DNA of 64,000 nt. Source: Salinilacustrithrix flava. Its GTDB lineage: Bacteria; Actinomycetota; Acidimicrobiia; Acidimicrobiales; Salinilacustritrichaceae. Shown here piece after piece: positions 23,923 through 32,085 of this stretch. The stretch covers positions 310,001 to 374,000 of the forward strand of contig JAMYFF010000001.1 of NCBI GenBank assembly GCA_024128875.1, given 5' to 3'. Within the stretch, counting starts at the first letter, position 1. The number at the start of each line of letters is the position of its first letter. The notes under the pieces were generated by a model. It worked only from the letters and a program-made list of their open reading frames with translations, ran no database searches and was not told where the DNA came from. Both the position numbers and the translations under genes were made by a program.

Positions 23923-24337
23923 CCCACCGGTGTACCCGAATCCGAACTGGCAGTTGTGGTGTTGCGGCTACGACGACGCCGGCCGGACCCCGTAGGTCGC
24001 CGACCATCGCCCGCAGGGGTGCTGCGACCTCCTCGAACCGCTCGTCCTCCGGACCGTGGAGGTGCAGGGCGCCGGTGAGCTTGCACCCCCGCTGGCGGAA
24101 GACGTCCACGACGCTGAAGCAGCCCTGCGGGTTGGCCCGGGCGTTGCGGGCCGAGCGGGGCGAGGCGATGTGGGCGATCACGACGCGATCGCCCTCGAGG
24201 TGGGCGAACACCTCCTTGGGCGACACGTTCGGCACGCCCTGCTCGTCGGCCGTCGCCAACCACCCGAGGACGGCGGCATCGAGCGCGGCGACGACGTCCG
24301 GGGTCAGGTGGGCGGCCACGACGCTCATCTTGGTCAT
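23864..24337 (-). CDS. Pyridoxamine 5'-phosphate oxidase-like flavoprotein, C-terminus probably damaged
   Basis: Residues 1-125 match a short split-barrel FMN-binding family: VLGWLATADEQGVPNVSPKEVFAHLEGDRVVIAHIASPRSARNARANPQGCFSVVDVF. After about residue 125 the sequence turns into low-complexity Arg/Pro/Ala (ending RAPARRRPARRRVR), unlike the conserved end of the family, and overlaps the lipoprotein gene by 59 bp. I infer that the original 3' end was lost or frameshifted when the present junction formed. The start at 24337 (MTKMSVV) is the first ATG before homology. It is adjacent to a second damaged gene. Confidence 0.6.
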   Translation of the reverse strand: MTKMSVVAAHLTPDVVAALDAAVLGWLATADEQGVPNVSPKEVFAHLEGDRVVIAHIASPRSARNARANPQGCFSVVDVFRQRGCKLTGALHLHGPEDERFEEVAAPLRAMVGDLRGPAGVVVAATPQLPVRIRVHRWDASTPRAPARRRPARRRVR

Positions 24338-24372
24338 CCGAAGTCCCACGTCGCAGCGACTTCTCGCCCACC

Positions 24373-24378
24373 TATGGT
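24373..24378 (+). promoter_or_regulatory. -10-like element for the methyltransferase remnant
   Basis: TATGGT lies 8 nt before the GTG at 24387, so the promoter of the broken methyltransferase gene seems intact. Confidence 0.4.
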
Positions 24379-24386
24379 CCGGCGCC

Positions 24387-24798
24387 GTGGGGGACGATCG
24401 TTGGAACCACAACATCCACCTGCACCGCGTCGTGCTCGACGCGGTGCCGCCGCGAGCGCGGCGGGCCCTCGACGTCGGCTGCGGCGAGGGCATGCTCAGC
24501 CGCGACCTGCACGAGGAGATCCCCGAGGTGGTCGGACTCGACCTGGACGAGCCGAGCCTCGATCTGGCCCGCTCGCATCCGCCTGGGCTGGCAGGTGGCC
24601 GGCGCGGTCAGCACCCGCTGGCTGAAGCTGAGCCCGAAGCGGACCTACTGGGACCACTCCGCGCCGATCGTGTGGCCGCCGCCGGAGACCTACGACCGCA
24701 TGCGCGCCATCGCCGAGCGGGTGCTGCCCGACGTGCGGTACCGGCGCCACGTCCTGTGGCGCTACTCCCTGGTCTGGACCAAGCCCGACATGCGATGA
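24387..24798 (+). pseudogene. Class I SAM-dependent methyltransferase with internal deletion and frameshift
   Basis: The 5' part (frame from GTG 24387) reads DDRWNHNIHLHRVVLDAVPP, RALDVGCGEGMLSRDL (motif I, SAM binding) and VVGLDLDEPSLDLARS (motif II acidic loop). The 3' part, in the next frame, reads WQVAGAVSTRWLKLSP, YWDHSAPIVWPPPETYDRMR and YRRHVLWRYSLVWTKPD, a typical family C-terminus. The join is near 24575. Motifs III-VI and about 80-100 residues between are missing and the frame changes, so this is a deletion remnant rather than a sequencing slip alone. Confidence 0.85.
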
Positions 24799-24804
24799 CC
24801 GGGC

Positions 24805-25710
24805 TCAGATCCGGTCGGCGGGGTACCCGGCGTAGGACTCCTTGAACACCCCGGAGTGCAGCAGCACGTGGGCGACCAGGTCGCCGGACTCGGCATCGGT
24901 CACGTCGGTGCGGACCCACGACGACTCGGTGCGGCGGCTCTGCCCGAGGGCGACCACCTCGCGCTCCAGGACGTACTCCTGCCCCACGAAGATCGGGCCG
25001 GCGACCAGCTTCACCTCGAGATCCAGGAACAGCCCCACCGACGGCCCGCGCACCGGGAAGTCCGCGCCGACCTTCTGGGTGAGGACGCTGACCATCTCCA
25101 TCGGCAGGATCGGCCGACCCCACGGGTTGCGCTCCGTCCGGTACCAGTCACTGGGCTCGGTGATGGCGTCCAGCTTCTGCTCGAGCGAGAAGGGGTACAG
25201 GTCGCCGTTCGGCGTCCCGAGGTCGACCGACGAGGTCACCGGACCGGAACGGTCGCCGACGGCCATCTGATCGACGATGAACAGCTCGCCCGGGTCGCCG
25301 AGCTGGGCCCGGCGCTCGTCGAGCGCGGTCGGGACGTCGGGGGCGGCGGTGATCGATCCGGCGAGCACCGGGCTGCCGTCGGCCTTCGCGGCCGAGATGT
25401 CGGCCCGCGTGGCGCTGGTGCGGGTGGCGCGCGCCGTGACGCCCTCGCCTTCCACGACCATCGTGCGGAAGTGCGCACTGATGCACCCGCGCTCGAACCA
25501 TGCGTCGCCCCACAGCAGGTGGGCGAGCGGGTCGAACTGGGAGAAGTGGGTCGGACCCTCGATCGGTGCGCCGGACAGCCCGAGCGAGTCGGCGGTCGAC
25601 TCGTCGTGCAGGCTCGCGTGCCCGCCGTAGGTCTGCTCGGCGAGCATCTGCCGCGGTGCCCGCTCGGGCCCCTCGACGGTGACGGGTGCGTCGAATGGTT
25701 CCTGCTGCAT
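24805..25710 (-). CDS. MaoC-like double-hotdog protein of unknown function
   Basis: A 301-aa protein that appears to hold two hotdog domains. The first contains GHASLHDESTADSLGLSGAP followed by IEGPTHFSQFDPLAHLLWG, resembling hydratase/acyl-binding MaoC folds. The second contains GLFLDLEVKLVAGPIFVGQEYVLEREVVALGQSRRTES. The canonical hydratase D-x4-H motif is only partly recognisable, so enzymatic activity is uncertain. It may act on acyl-CoA thioesters. The ATG at 25710 is preceded by GGAGGTGG, which makes it preferable to an upstream in-frame start. Divergent from the DUF2855 gene. Confidence 0.6.
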   Translation of the reverse strand: MQQEPFDAPVTVEGPERAPRQMLAEQTYGGHASLHDESTADSLGLSGAPIEGPTHFSQFDPLAHLLWGDAWFERGCISAHFRTMVVEGEGVTARATRTSATRADISAAKADGSPVLAGSITAAPDVPTALDERRAQLGDPGELFIVDQMAVGDRSGPVTSSVDLGTPNGDLYPFSLEQKLDAITEPSDWYRTERNPWGRPILPMEMVSVLTQKVGADFPVRGPSVGLFLDLEVKLVAGPIFVGQEYVLEREVVALGQSRRTESSWVRTDVTDAESGDLVAHVLLHSGVFKESYAGYPADRI

Positions 25711-25803
25711 CGGGGCCACCTCCGTCGGCCGGCGCACTTCGCCGCCGCGACGACGTGTCTAGACGACCGGGTTGCCGCCCGAGCGGGTGGATGCCGGCGG
25801 TCG

Positions 25804-25809
25804 TAGGGT
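25804..25809 (+). promoter_or_regulatory. -10-like element for the DUF2855 gene (leaderless)
   Basis: TAGGGT lies 6 nt before the ATG at 25816. Confidence 0.5.
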
Positions 25810-25815
25810 CCGCCC

Positions 25816-26898
25816 ATGGACCTCGAGGTGAAGCGCGACGACCTGCACGAGACCCGCGTGGTCGACTCCCCGCCGGCACCCCTGGAGCCTGGTGAGGCCC
25901 GGCTCGCCGTCCGGCGCTTCGGCTTCAGCGCCAACAACGTGACGTACGCCGTGTTCGGCGACCTCATGGGCTACTGGACCTTCTTCCCGGCCGCACCCGA
26001 CGGCGAGGGCTGGGGCCGCATCCCGGTGTGGGGCTTCGCCGAGGTGGTGGAGGCCAACGGGTCCGGCCTCGACGACGGCGAGCTCGTCTACGGCTACCTG
26101 CCGATGGGCACCGAGCTGGTCGTCACGCCCACACGGGTCAGCGAGCACGGCTTCACCGACGCGTCCGCCCACCGTGCTGCGCTGCCGCCCGCCTACAACG
26201 GCTACACCCGCTGCGCCACCGACCCGGTGTACGACCCTGCCACCGAGCCCCTGCAGATGCTGCTGCGGCCGCTGTTCATGACCGACTTCGTGCTCGACGA
26301 CTGGCTGGCCGACAACGGCTTCTTCGGCGCCGGCGACGGCACCGTGGTGCTGTCGAGCGCCTCGTCCAAGACCTCGTTCGGGCTCGCCCACCTGCTGGCC
26401 CGTCGCACCGACCGGCCCGAGGTGGTCGGCCTCACGTCCGCCGGAAACGTCGACTTCGTCGAGGGCCTCGGCGTCTACGACCGGGTGGTCACCTACGACG
26501 ACGTCGACTCCCTCCCCGCCGACGGGCCCTCGGTCTACGTCGACATGGCCGGCGACGCCGGCGTGCGAACGGCGGTCCACGAGCAGATGGGCGGGCTCGC
26601 GGCGAGCGTGCAGGTCGGCGGCACCCACTGGGAGCAGGTGGGCGGCGGCGGCGACCTCCCCGGTCCGAAGCCGGCGCTGTTCTTCGCACCCGACCAGATC
26701 GTGAAGCGCCGTGAGGACTGGGGGCCCGGCGGGGTCGAGTCCCGCTTCGCCGACGCCTGGGCCGAGTTCCTGCCGGTGGTCCAGGACTGGATCGAGGTCG
26801 TCGAGCGCCAGGGCCCCGACGCCGTCGCCGACACCTACCTCGAGGTCCTCGACGGCCGAGCCGATCCGGCCGTGGCGTTCGTCCTGTCGATGGACTGA
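25816..26898 (+). CDS. DUF2855 family protein
   Basis: A 360-aa member of the uncharacterised DUF2855 family, distantly related to medium-chain dehydrogenase/reductases. N-terminal GroES-like half: RLAVRRFGFSANNVTYAVFG and IPVWGFAEVVEANGSGL. The second half has a Rossmann-like region with VVLSSASSKTSFGLAHLL and DRPEVVGLTSAGNVDFVEGL. No zinc ligands of classical alcohol dehydrogenases are visible. A redox role with NAD(P)H is plausible but unproven. The gene ends 13 bp before the convergent regulator-hydrolase stop. Confidence 0.82.
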   Translation: MDLEVKRDDLHETRVVDSPPAPLEPGEARLAVRRFGFSANNVTYAVFGDLMGYWTFFPAAPDGEGWGRIPVWGFAEVVEANGSGLDDGELVYGYLPMGTELVVTPTRVSEHGFTDASAHRAALPPAYNGYTRCATDPVYDPATEPLQMLLRPLFMTDFVLDDWLADNGFFGAGDGTVVLSSASSKTSFGLAHLLARRTDRPEVVGLTSAGNVDFVEGLGVYDRVVTYDDVDSLPADGPSVYVDMAGDAGVRTAVHEQMGGLAASVQVGGTHWEQVGGGGDLPGPKPALFFAPDQIVKRREDWGPGGVESRFADAWAEFLPVVQDWIEVVERQGPDAVADTYLEVLDGRADPAVAFVLSMD

Positions 26899-26911
26899 GC
26901 GCGTCGCGCCC

Positions 26912-28108
26912 TCACGGATGCGTGAACCGGTCGAGGTGGTGGAGGAAGTCCTGCCACGCCGGCTCCGACTCCACGAGGATGTGGTTCCTGCTGTCCAGCG
27001 TGACCAGCTCTGCGCCGGGGATCAGGGCGGCGAGGGCTCGGCCTTCCTCGTACGGCGTCGCGAGGTCGCCCCGGCTGTGGAAGACGAGGGTGGGCACGGT
27101 CACCTGCTCGGCGAGCTCGGCGAAGTCGTGGTCGTAGAACGCCACCTCCAGCTGGATGGCGTTGGCGGCGTCGGCGGTCTGCACCTGGAGGTCGTTGAAC
27201 CAGCGCATCTGCTCTGACGATGCGTCCGGCATGAACGTCGTCGTGAAGACCGACCGGAACGCGGGGTTCGCGCCGCCCCACCCCTCGCGCATCAGCGTGC
27301 GGAACATCTCGGCGCGCTGGCGCGTCGCCTCGTCGCGGCGGTGCATCCCCCGCACGTAGGCGCCGTACAGGATCAGGTGCGAGACCCGCTCCGGGTGGCG
27401 CACGGCGAAGGCCATGGCGGGCGCGGCGCCCTGCGAGATCCCCAGCAGCGCGAAGCGGTCGAGGCCGCTCGCATCCACGACGGCGGCGAGGTCGTCCACC
27501 CACACGTCCAGGTCGGTGAGGTCGGAGCCCGACAGGTCGCGGTCGGACAGCCCGCAGCCACGGGCGTCGTAGCGGATGTACTCGAACCGCGCGGCCAGGG
27601 CATCGTTCCAGTGCCGCCACACGGGGCTGCGCCAGTCGAGCTCCACGTGGGTGAGCCAGTTGGCCGCCTTCACCAGGGGCGCTCCCCGCCCGACGGTGGC
27701 CACCGCGAGCTGCAGGCCGTCGGGGGCGCGGGCGAACCGGACGGACTGCTGCAGGTCCTCGTCCGGCACGGGGTCCGCCTCCTCCGGTACCGACTCGAGC
27801 TCGACGACGACCGGCGCCACGAACTGCAGCCCGCGGCCATGGACGGTGCGGATGCAGCGCTGCGACCGTCCGTCGTCACCGATGGCCGCACGGGCTGCGG
27901 CCACCCGCGACGCGAGCGCGCTGTCGGACACGAACCGGTCACCCCACACCGCGTCGAGGAGCTCGGTGCGGGGCACGAGCCGATCCCGGTTTCGGACGAG
28001 ATACGTCAGCACCTCGAACACCTGCGGTTCGACGGGCACCACCTCGCCGTGGACCTTCAGCTCGAAGGTCGCGGCATCGATGACCGCGTCCTCGAATCGG
28101 TAGCGCAC
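26912..28108 (-). CDS. Winged-helix DNA-binding domain fused to alpha/beta hydrolase
   Basis: A 398-aa fusion. Residues about 1-100 form an OmpR/ToxR-type winged helix: VFEVLTYLVRNRDRLVPRTELLDAVWG, DSALASRVAAARAAIGDDG and IRTVHGRGLQFVA. Residues about 125-398 form an alpha/beta hydrolase with nucleophile elbow LLGISQGAA, acid region FHSRGDLATPYEEG and His in SRNHILVE, so the triad is intact. The layout suggests a one-component regulator that binds or hydrolyses a small ligand. The start is the GTG at 28108, just before homology. It is divergent from an FAD monooxygenase across 180 bp carrying two dyads. Similar fusions exist in actinobacteria, generally uncharacterised. Confidence 0.85.
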   Translation of the reverse strand: MRYRFEDAVIDAATFELKVHGEVVPVEPQVFEVLTYLVRNRDRLVPRTELLDAVWGDRFVSDSALASRVAAARAAIGDDGRSQRCIRTVHGRGLQFVAPVVVELESVPEEADPVPDEDLQQSVRFARAPDGLQLAVATVGRGAPLVKAANWLTHVELDWRSPVWRHWNDALAARFEYIRYDARGCGLSDRDLSGSDLTDLDVWVDDLAAVVDASGLDRFALLGISQGAAPAMAFAVRHPERVSHLILYGAYVRGMHRRDEATRQRAEMFRTLMREGWGGANPAFRSVFTTTFMPDASSEQMRWFNDLQVQTADAANAIQLEVAFYDHDFAELAEQVTVPTLVFHSRGDLATPYEEGRALAALIPGAELVTLDSRNHILVESEPAWQDFLHHLDRFTHP

Positions 28109-28138
28109 CCCAACAGTGTGCAGCCACCGGTCGGACCG

Positions 28139-28175
28139 TGGAGGACTTCTCCAGGAGTTCTGCAGATGTCCTCCA
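28139..28175. promoter_or_regulatory. Inverted repeat TGGAGGAC ... GTCCTCCA
   Basis: Perfect 8-bp arms (28139-28146 and 28168-28175) are 21 bp apart in the divergent intergenic region between the wHTH-hydrolase and the monooxygenase. Candidate operator. Confidence 0.45.
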
Positions 28176-28202
28176 AGCCTCCCCTCCGCCGATCCCGGAT
28201 CG

Positions 28203-28220
28203 TCTGCTCCATGGAACAGA
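28203..28220. promoter_or_regulatory. 18-bp dyad TCTGCTCCATGGAACAGA
   Basis: Eight of nine base pairs are symmetric around CCATGG. It lies 69 bp before the monooxygenase start. With the repeat at 28139-28175 it fills the divergent promoter region and is a second candidate regulator site. Confidence 0.45.
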
Positions 28221-28288
28221 TCGACCAGCAGCCGGGCGGGGAAGCCCGGGGAAGCGCCGGGGAAGCCGGTCACCGGATGGTGGGCGAC

Positions 28289-29479
28289 ATGAGCCCCACC
28301 ACCTCACACCACGACGTGGTCGTCGTCGGCAGCCGCTGCGCCGGCGCCTCGACGGCCATGCTGCTCGCCCAGCAGGGCGTCGACGTCGTCACCATCGACC
28401 GCTCCCGGTTCCCGAGCGACACCCTCTCCACCCACTCCCTCGCCCGGGGCGCCGTGGTCCAGCTCCACCGGTGGGGCATCCTCGACGAGGTCCTGGCCAG
28501 CGGCGCCCCCGCCATCCGGGAGGTGTCGTTCCACATCGGCGACACCGTCATCCGAAAGGACATCAAGGCCGCCGCCGGCGTCGACCACCTGGTGGCGCCC
28601 CGCCGCCACATCCTCGACGACATCCTCCTGCGGGCGGCCGAGCAGGCCGGTGCCCGGGTCCGCACCGGCGTCACCGTCACCGACGTGACCCGGGCCGCCA
28701 CCGGGCGGGTCGACGGCGTCGTCGGACGAGGCGCCGACGGCGAGCCCGTCGAGCTGCACGCCCGGTTCGTGGTGGGTGCCGACGGGCTGCGGTCCCGCAT
28801 CGCCCGTGCCGTCGACGCCCCGGTGACCGACCAGCGCCACGCCAACGGGGCCTGCCACTACACCTACGTCGCCGACCTGGACTTCCAGGGCACCGAGTTC
28901 CACCTCAGCGACGGCGGCTTCGTCGGCCTGTTCCCCACGCACTGCGGCGAGGCCAACGTGTGGGTGTCCACCCCGGTCGACCGGGCCGAGGGACTGCGGG
29001 GCGGCGTCGACCGCAACCGGGCCTTCCGGGACCTGGTCGCCGAGATCAGCCCCGCCTTCGCCGACCGCCTCGCCGCCGCTCGCCAGACCGCCCCCGTCCG
29101 TGGCTTCTCGGCCATGCCGAACCTGCTGCGCCAGCCGGTCGGCGACGGGTGGGCGCTGGTCGGCGACGCCTCCTACTTCCGCGACGCCATCACCGGCCAC
29201 GGCATGACCGATGCCTTCCGCGACGCCGAGCACCTGGCCCGCACCATCGGTGCCGTCCTCGCCGGTGACGTCGACGAGGCCGATGCCATGGCCCGCTACC
29301 ACGCCCGCCGCGACGAGATGGTCTCGGACCTGTTCGAGATCACCTGCGCCCTGGCTCTGTTCCCGGCCCCCGACCGCTTCTCCGAGCTCCAGAAGCAGCT
29401 GAGCCGCTGCATCGAGGCCGAGGCCGAGTCCCTCGCCGCCCTTCCACCGATCCGACCCGTCGGCGCCTTCGCCGCCTGA
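28289..29479 (+). CDS. FAD-dependent monooxygenase / geranylgeranyl-reductase-like flavoprotein
   Basis: A 396-aa group A flavoprotein (PHBH/GGR fold). The FAD-binding motif DVVVVGSRCAGASTAMLLAQQG is a variant GxGxxG (GSRCAG) typical of the GGR-like branch. FVVGADGLRSRIAR is the DG motif, and GWALVGDASYFRDAITGHGMTDAFRDAEHLA the second FAD (GD) motif. It probably hydroxylates or reduces a lipid or aromatic substrate; the partner is unknown. The start is the ATG at 28289; an ATG four codons upstream (28277) is also in frame. OsmC follows after 45 bp. Confidence 0.85.
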   Translation: MSPTTSHHDVVVVGSRCAGASTAMLLAQQGVDVVTIDRSRFPSDTLSTHSLARGAVVQLHRWGILDEVLASGAPAIREVSFHIGDTVIRKDIKAAAGVDHLVAPRRHILDDILLRAAEQAGARVRTGVTVTDVTRAATGRVDGVVGRGADGEPVELHARFVVGADGLRSRIARAVDAPVTDQRHANGACHYTYVADLDFQGTEFHLSDGGFVGLFPTHCGEANVWVSTPVDRAEGLRGGVDRNRAFRDLVAEISPAFADRLAAARQTAPVRGFSAMPNLLRQPVGDGWALVGDASYFRDAITGHGMTDAFRDAEHLARTIGAVLAGDVDEADAMARYHARRDEMVSDLFEITCALALFPAPDRFSELQKQLSRCIEAEAESLAALPPIRPVGAFAA

Positions 29480-29524
29480 CCTCCCACCAACCAACCAACC
29501 CAGAACAACACAAGGAGCAATCCC

Positions 29525-30100
29525 ATGAGCATCACCGAGAGCAACACCCGTCCGGCCCGCAACGGCGTCGACACCCCGACCCTGTTCGCCACCCTCGACG
29601 CCGTCAAGCAGGCGCCGGCCGCGGCGAAGTTCCAGTTCCGGGCCCACAACGAGTGGCAGTCCGGCACGCACAGCCGCAGCACCATCGAGGACTTCTTCGG
29701 GGTGGGCGAGGAGCGCAGCCACGAGCGCACGTTCGTGTTCGAGGCCGACCACCCCGCGGTCCTCGTCGGCAACGACAACGGGCCCACGCCGGTGGAGTTC
29801 CTCCTCCACGGCCTCGCCAGCTGCCTCACCGCGGGCCTGGCCAACATCGCCGCCGCCCGCGGCGTGACCCTGCACGAGGTCCGTTCGACCGTCTCGGGCG
29901 ACATCGACCTGAACGGCATCCTCGGGCTCGACCCCGAGGTCCGCAACGGCTACCAGCAGATCACCGTCGACATGGTCGTCGAGGGTGACGCCTCGCCCGA
30001 GGTGCTGGCCTCCCTGGTGGAGCAGTCCAAGCAGCGCTCCGCCGTCTACGACGTGATCACCAGCTCGGTGCCCGTCGCCATCAACGTCACCACCGGGTGA
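29525..30100 (+). CDS. OsmC/Ohr-family protein
   Basis: A 191-aa member of the OsmC fold that normally reduces organic hydroperoxides with two cysteines. The first (peroxidatic) Cys is present in HGLASCLTAGLANIAA. At the second position the sequence is QSKQRSAVYDVITSSVPV, with Ser where Ohr proteins have CPV, so classical disulfide chemistry is not possible here. Similar Ser variants occur in a broad OsmC subgroup. The role may be thiol-assisted peroxide or carrier-type chemistry. An RBS, AAGGAG, lies 7 nt before the ATG. It is probably co-transcribed with the upstream monooxygenase. Confidence 0.88.
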   Translation: MSITESNTRPARNGVDTPTLFATLDAVKQAPAAAKFQFRAHNEWQSGTHSRSTIEDFFGVGEERSHERTFVFEADHPAVLVGNDNGPTPVEFLLHGLASCLTAGLANIAAARGVTLHEVRSTVSGDIDLNGILGLDPEVRNGYQQITVDMVVEGDASPEVLASLVEQSKQRSAVYDVITSSVPVAINVTTG

Positions 30101-30170
30101 CAACCCGCCGCCGTGGCCGGTCCGGACCTCCCCGGGCCGGCCACGCAGGCACGCGCCGAGGAGCCCTCCG

Positions 30171-30902
30171 ATGACCGTCACCGCACCCACCGCCACCGAC
30201 CGCGACACCACGACTGCCAGCTTCCGAGGGGGCCCCGATCTCCTCGCCGGCGCACGGGCGATGCTGCCCTGGCTCGTCGGCGTGGTGCCCTTCGGCCTCA
30301 TGGTCGGCATCACCGTGGGCTCGAGCTCCATCGACCACGGCGCCGGCCTCGCCACCGGGGTCACGATCTACGCCGGCAGCGCCCAGCTCGCGGCCATCAG
30401 CCTGCTCGAGCAGGGTGCGGCCCCCGCCGTGGCCGTCGCCACGGTGCTCGCCATCAACGCGCGCTTGGTCTTCTACAGCGCATCCATGGCGCCCCGCTGG
30501 CAGGGCACGAGCGCATGGTTCCGCGCCAGCGCCTCCTACCTGCTCATCGATCCGTCCTACGCCGTGGGCGCCGCCGGCTACGACCGGCACCCCGGCTGTC
30601 GGGGGAACCGCCACTACATCGGCGCCGCGCTCGTGCTGTGGGCCGCCTGGCAGCTGTCCATCATCGCCGGCTACCTCGCCGGCGCCGGCGTACCCGAGGC
30701 CCTCCACCTCGAGCACGCCATCCCGCTGTTCCTCCTGGCCGAGCTCGGCCACTCCGTGCGGGGCCGGCCGGCCCTCACCGCCGCAGCCGTGGGCGCCCTC
30801 GTGGCCGTCGTCGGCTCGGGGCTCCCGCTCCACGCCGGACCGCTGCTCGGCATCGCAGCCGGCATCGGTGCGGCGGGCCTGGTCGAGGGGAGCCGGCCAT
30901 GA
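30171..30902 (+). CDS. azlC: AzlC family branched-chain amino acid exporter subunit
   Basis: The large subunit (243 aa) of an AzlCD-type (LIV-E family) branched-chain amino acid exporter. Hydrophobic helices include MLPWLVGVVPFGLMVGITVG, TGVTIYAGSAQLAAISLLEQG, and AAGIGAAGLVEG at the C-terminus. The conserved AGSAQ and YLLIDPSYAVGAAGY (usual family motif LTDExxA position) are present. A Thr-rich cytoplasmic N-terminus precedes helix 1. Translation is coupled to azlD through ATGA. Confidence 0.9.
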   Translation: MTVTAPTATDRDTTTASFRGGPDLLAGARAMLPWLVGVVPFGLMVGITVGSSSIDHGAGLATGVTIYAGSAQLAAISLLEQGAAPAVAVATVLAINARLVFYSASMAPRWQGTSAWFRASASYLLIDPSYAVGAAGYDRHPGCRGNRHYIGAALVLWAAWQLSIIAGYLAGAGVPEALHLEHAIPLFLLAELGHSVRGRPALTAAAVGALVAVVGSGLPLHAGPLLGIAAGIGAAGLVEGSRP

Positions 30903-31219
30903 CCGCCTGGACCGTCATCCTCCTCGCCGGCCTCGGCTCGTACCTGTTCCGGGTCAGCATCGTCTTCGCCATCGATCGCCTGCACGCACCCGCCGGGATG
31001 GAGCGGATGGCCGGCTTCGTCGTGCCCGCCGCGTTCGCCGGGCTGGCCGCCGCCGCCCTGATCGAGCCGTTGGCTGCCAGGGGCGGGGACGGCCTCGCCG
31101 TCGGCTCCGCCGGCATCGTCACCCTCGCCCTGGCCAGCCGGGGCCGGCCGCCGGCCGCGGCCTTCGCCGGCGGCCTCCTCACCCTCTGGGCCGTCAGCGC
31201 CCTCCTCGCCATCAACTAG
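30899..31219 (+). CDS. azlD: AzlD family transporter subunit
   Basis: The small partner (106 aa) of AzlC, with four hydrophobic helices: WTVILLAGLGSYLFRVSIVF, FVVPAAFAGLAAAALIEPL, SAGIVTLALASRG and AFAGGLLTLWAVSALLAI. The GSYLFR motif near the N-terminus matches the family's conserved TyLxR region. Overlaps azlC by 4 bp and is followed 9 bp later by the PIG-L gene, so the three are probably one operon. Confidence 0.9.
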   Translation: MTAWTVILLAGLGSYLFRVSIVFAIDRLHAPAGMERMAGFVVPAAFAGLAAAALIEPLAARGGDGLAVGSAGIVTLALASRGRPPAAAFAGGLLTLWAVSALLAIN

Positions 31220-31227
31220 GAGCTCCG

Positions 31228-31992
31228 ATGACCACCCTCCGCATCACCCACCACCTCGATGCCCGCACCCTCGGCACCGTGCTCGGCGTGTGGGCCCACC
31301 CGGACGACGAGGCCTACCTCTCCGCCGGGCTCATGGCGCTCGCCCGGGACGCCGGGAACCACGTCACGTGCGTGACGGCGACCCTCGGGGAGCACGGCAC
31401 GGACGACCCCGGCACCTGGCCGCCGGTGCGCCTGGCCCGCACCCGCCGCATGGAGATCGCGGCGTCGATGGCGATCCTCGGTGTCACCGACCACCGCATC
31501 CTCGGCTACGAGGACGGCACCCTCCCCCAGCAGGAGCTCGAGCCGGCGGTCGGCGCCATCGCCGCGGTGATCGAGGAGGTGCGTCCCGACACCATCGTCA
31601 CCTTCGGCCCCGACGGCATGACCGGCCACCCCGACCACCAGACCGTGTCGGCGTGGACCACGGCAGCCTGGGCCCGCACCGGCCGCGGTCGCCTCCTCCA
31701 CGCCACCACCACCGACACCTTCGCCGAGGAGCACGCCGCGCTGCACGAGGAGATCCCGGTCTTCGGCCCGGGGCTCCCCTTGCGGACGCCACCGGAGGAG
31801 GTCGCGCTCGCCGTCGACCTCGACGACGAGCTGCTCGATCGCAAGCTCGCCGCCCTCCGCGCCCAGGCCACCCAGGTCGGGCCCGTGCTGGCGCTGATGG
31901 GCGAGCGGGCGTTCCGGTGCTGGTGGCGCACGGAGGCCTTCCGGGATGCGGACACCGCCCGGGTCGCGCCGCTGCCGGCAGCGGTCTCCTGA
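31228..31992 (+). CDS. PIG-L family deacetylase (LmbE/MshB-like)
   Basis: A zinc-dependent N-deacetylase of 254 aa. The metal and catalytic motif is VWAHPDDEAYLSAG (H24, D26 or D27) and the third ligand lies in FGPDGMTGHPDHQT. A conserved GTDDPGTWP loop follows strand 2. It probably removes an N-acetyl group from a GlcNAc- or cysteine-containing conjugate, as do MshB and Mca in mycothiol metabolism, but the true substrate is unknown. It is clearly paralogous to the protein at 61706-62428 (shared LGVWAHPDDE, DTIVTFGPDG and ATQ motifs). An RBS, AGGAG, precedes the ATG. Confidence 0.88.
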   Translation: MTTLRITHHLDARTLGTVLGVWAHPDDEAYLSAGLMALARDAGNHVTCVTATLGEHGTDDPGTWPPVRLARTRRMEIAASMAILGVTDHRILGYEDGTLPQQELEPAVGAIAAVIEEVRPDTIVTFGPDGMTGHPDHQTVSAWTTAAWARTGRGRLLHATTTDTFAEEHAALHEEIPVFGPGLPLRTPPEEVALAVDLDDELLDRKLAALRAQATQVGPVLALMGERAFRCWWRTEAFRDADTARVAPLPAAVS

Positions 31993-32085
31993 CACCGGAC
32001 GCGATCTCCTGGCACGGAAACGGCAGAAAGCGCTGCATCCCGCCGAGGCGCGGGGGTACCGTATCGGCGGCACAGGGAGCAGCTC

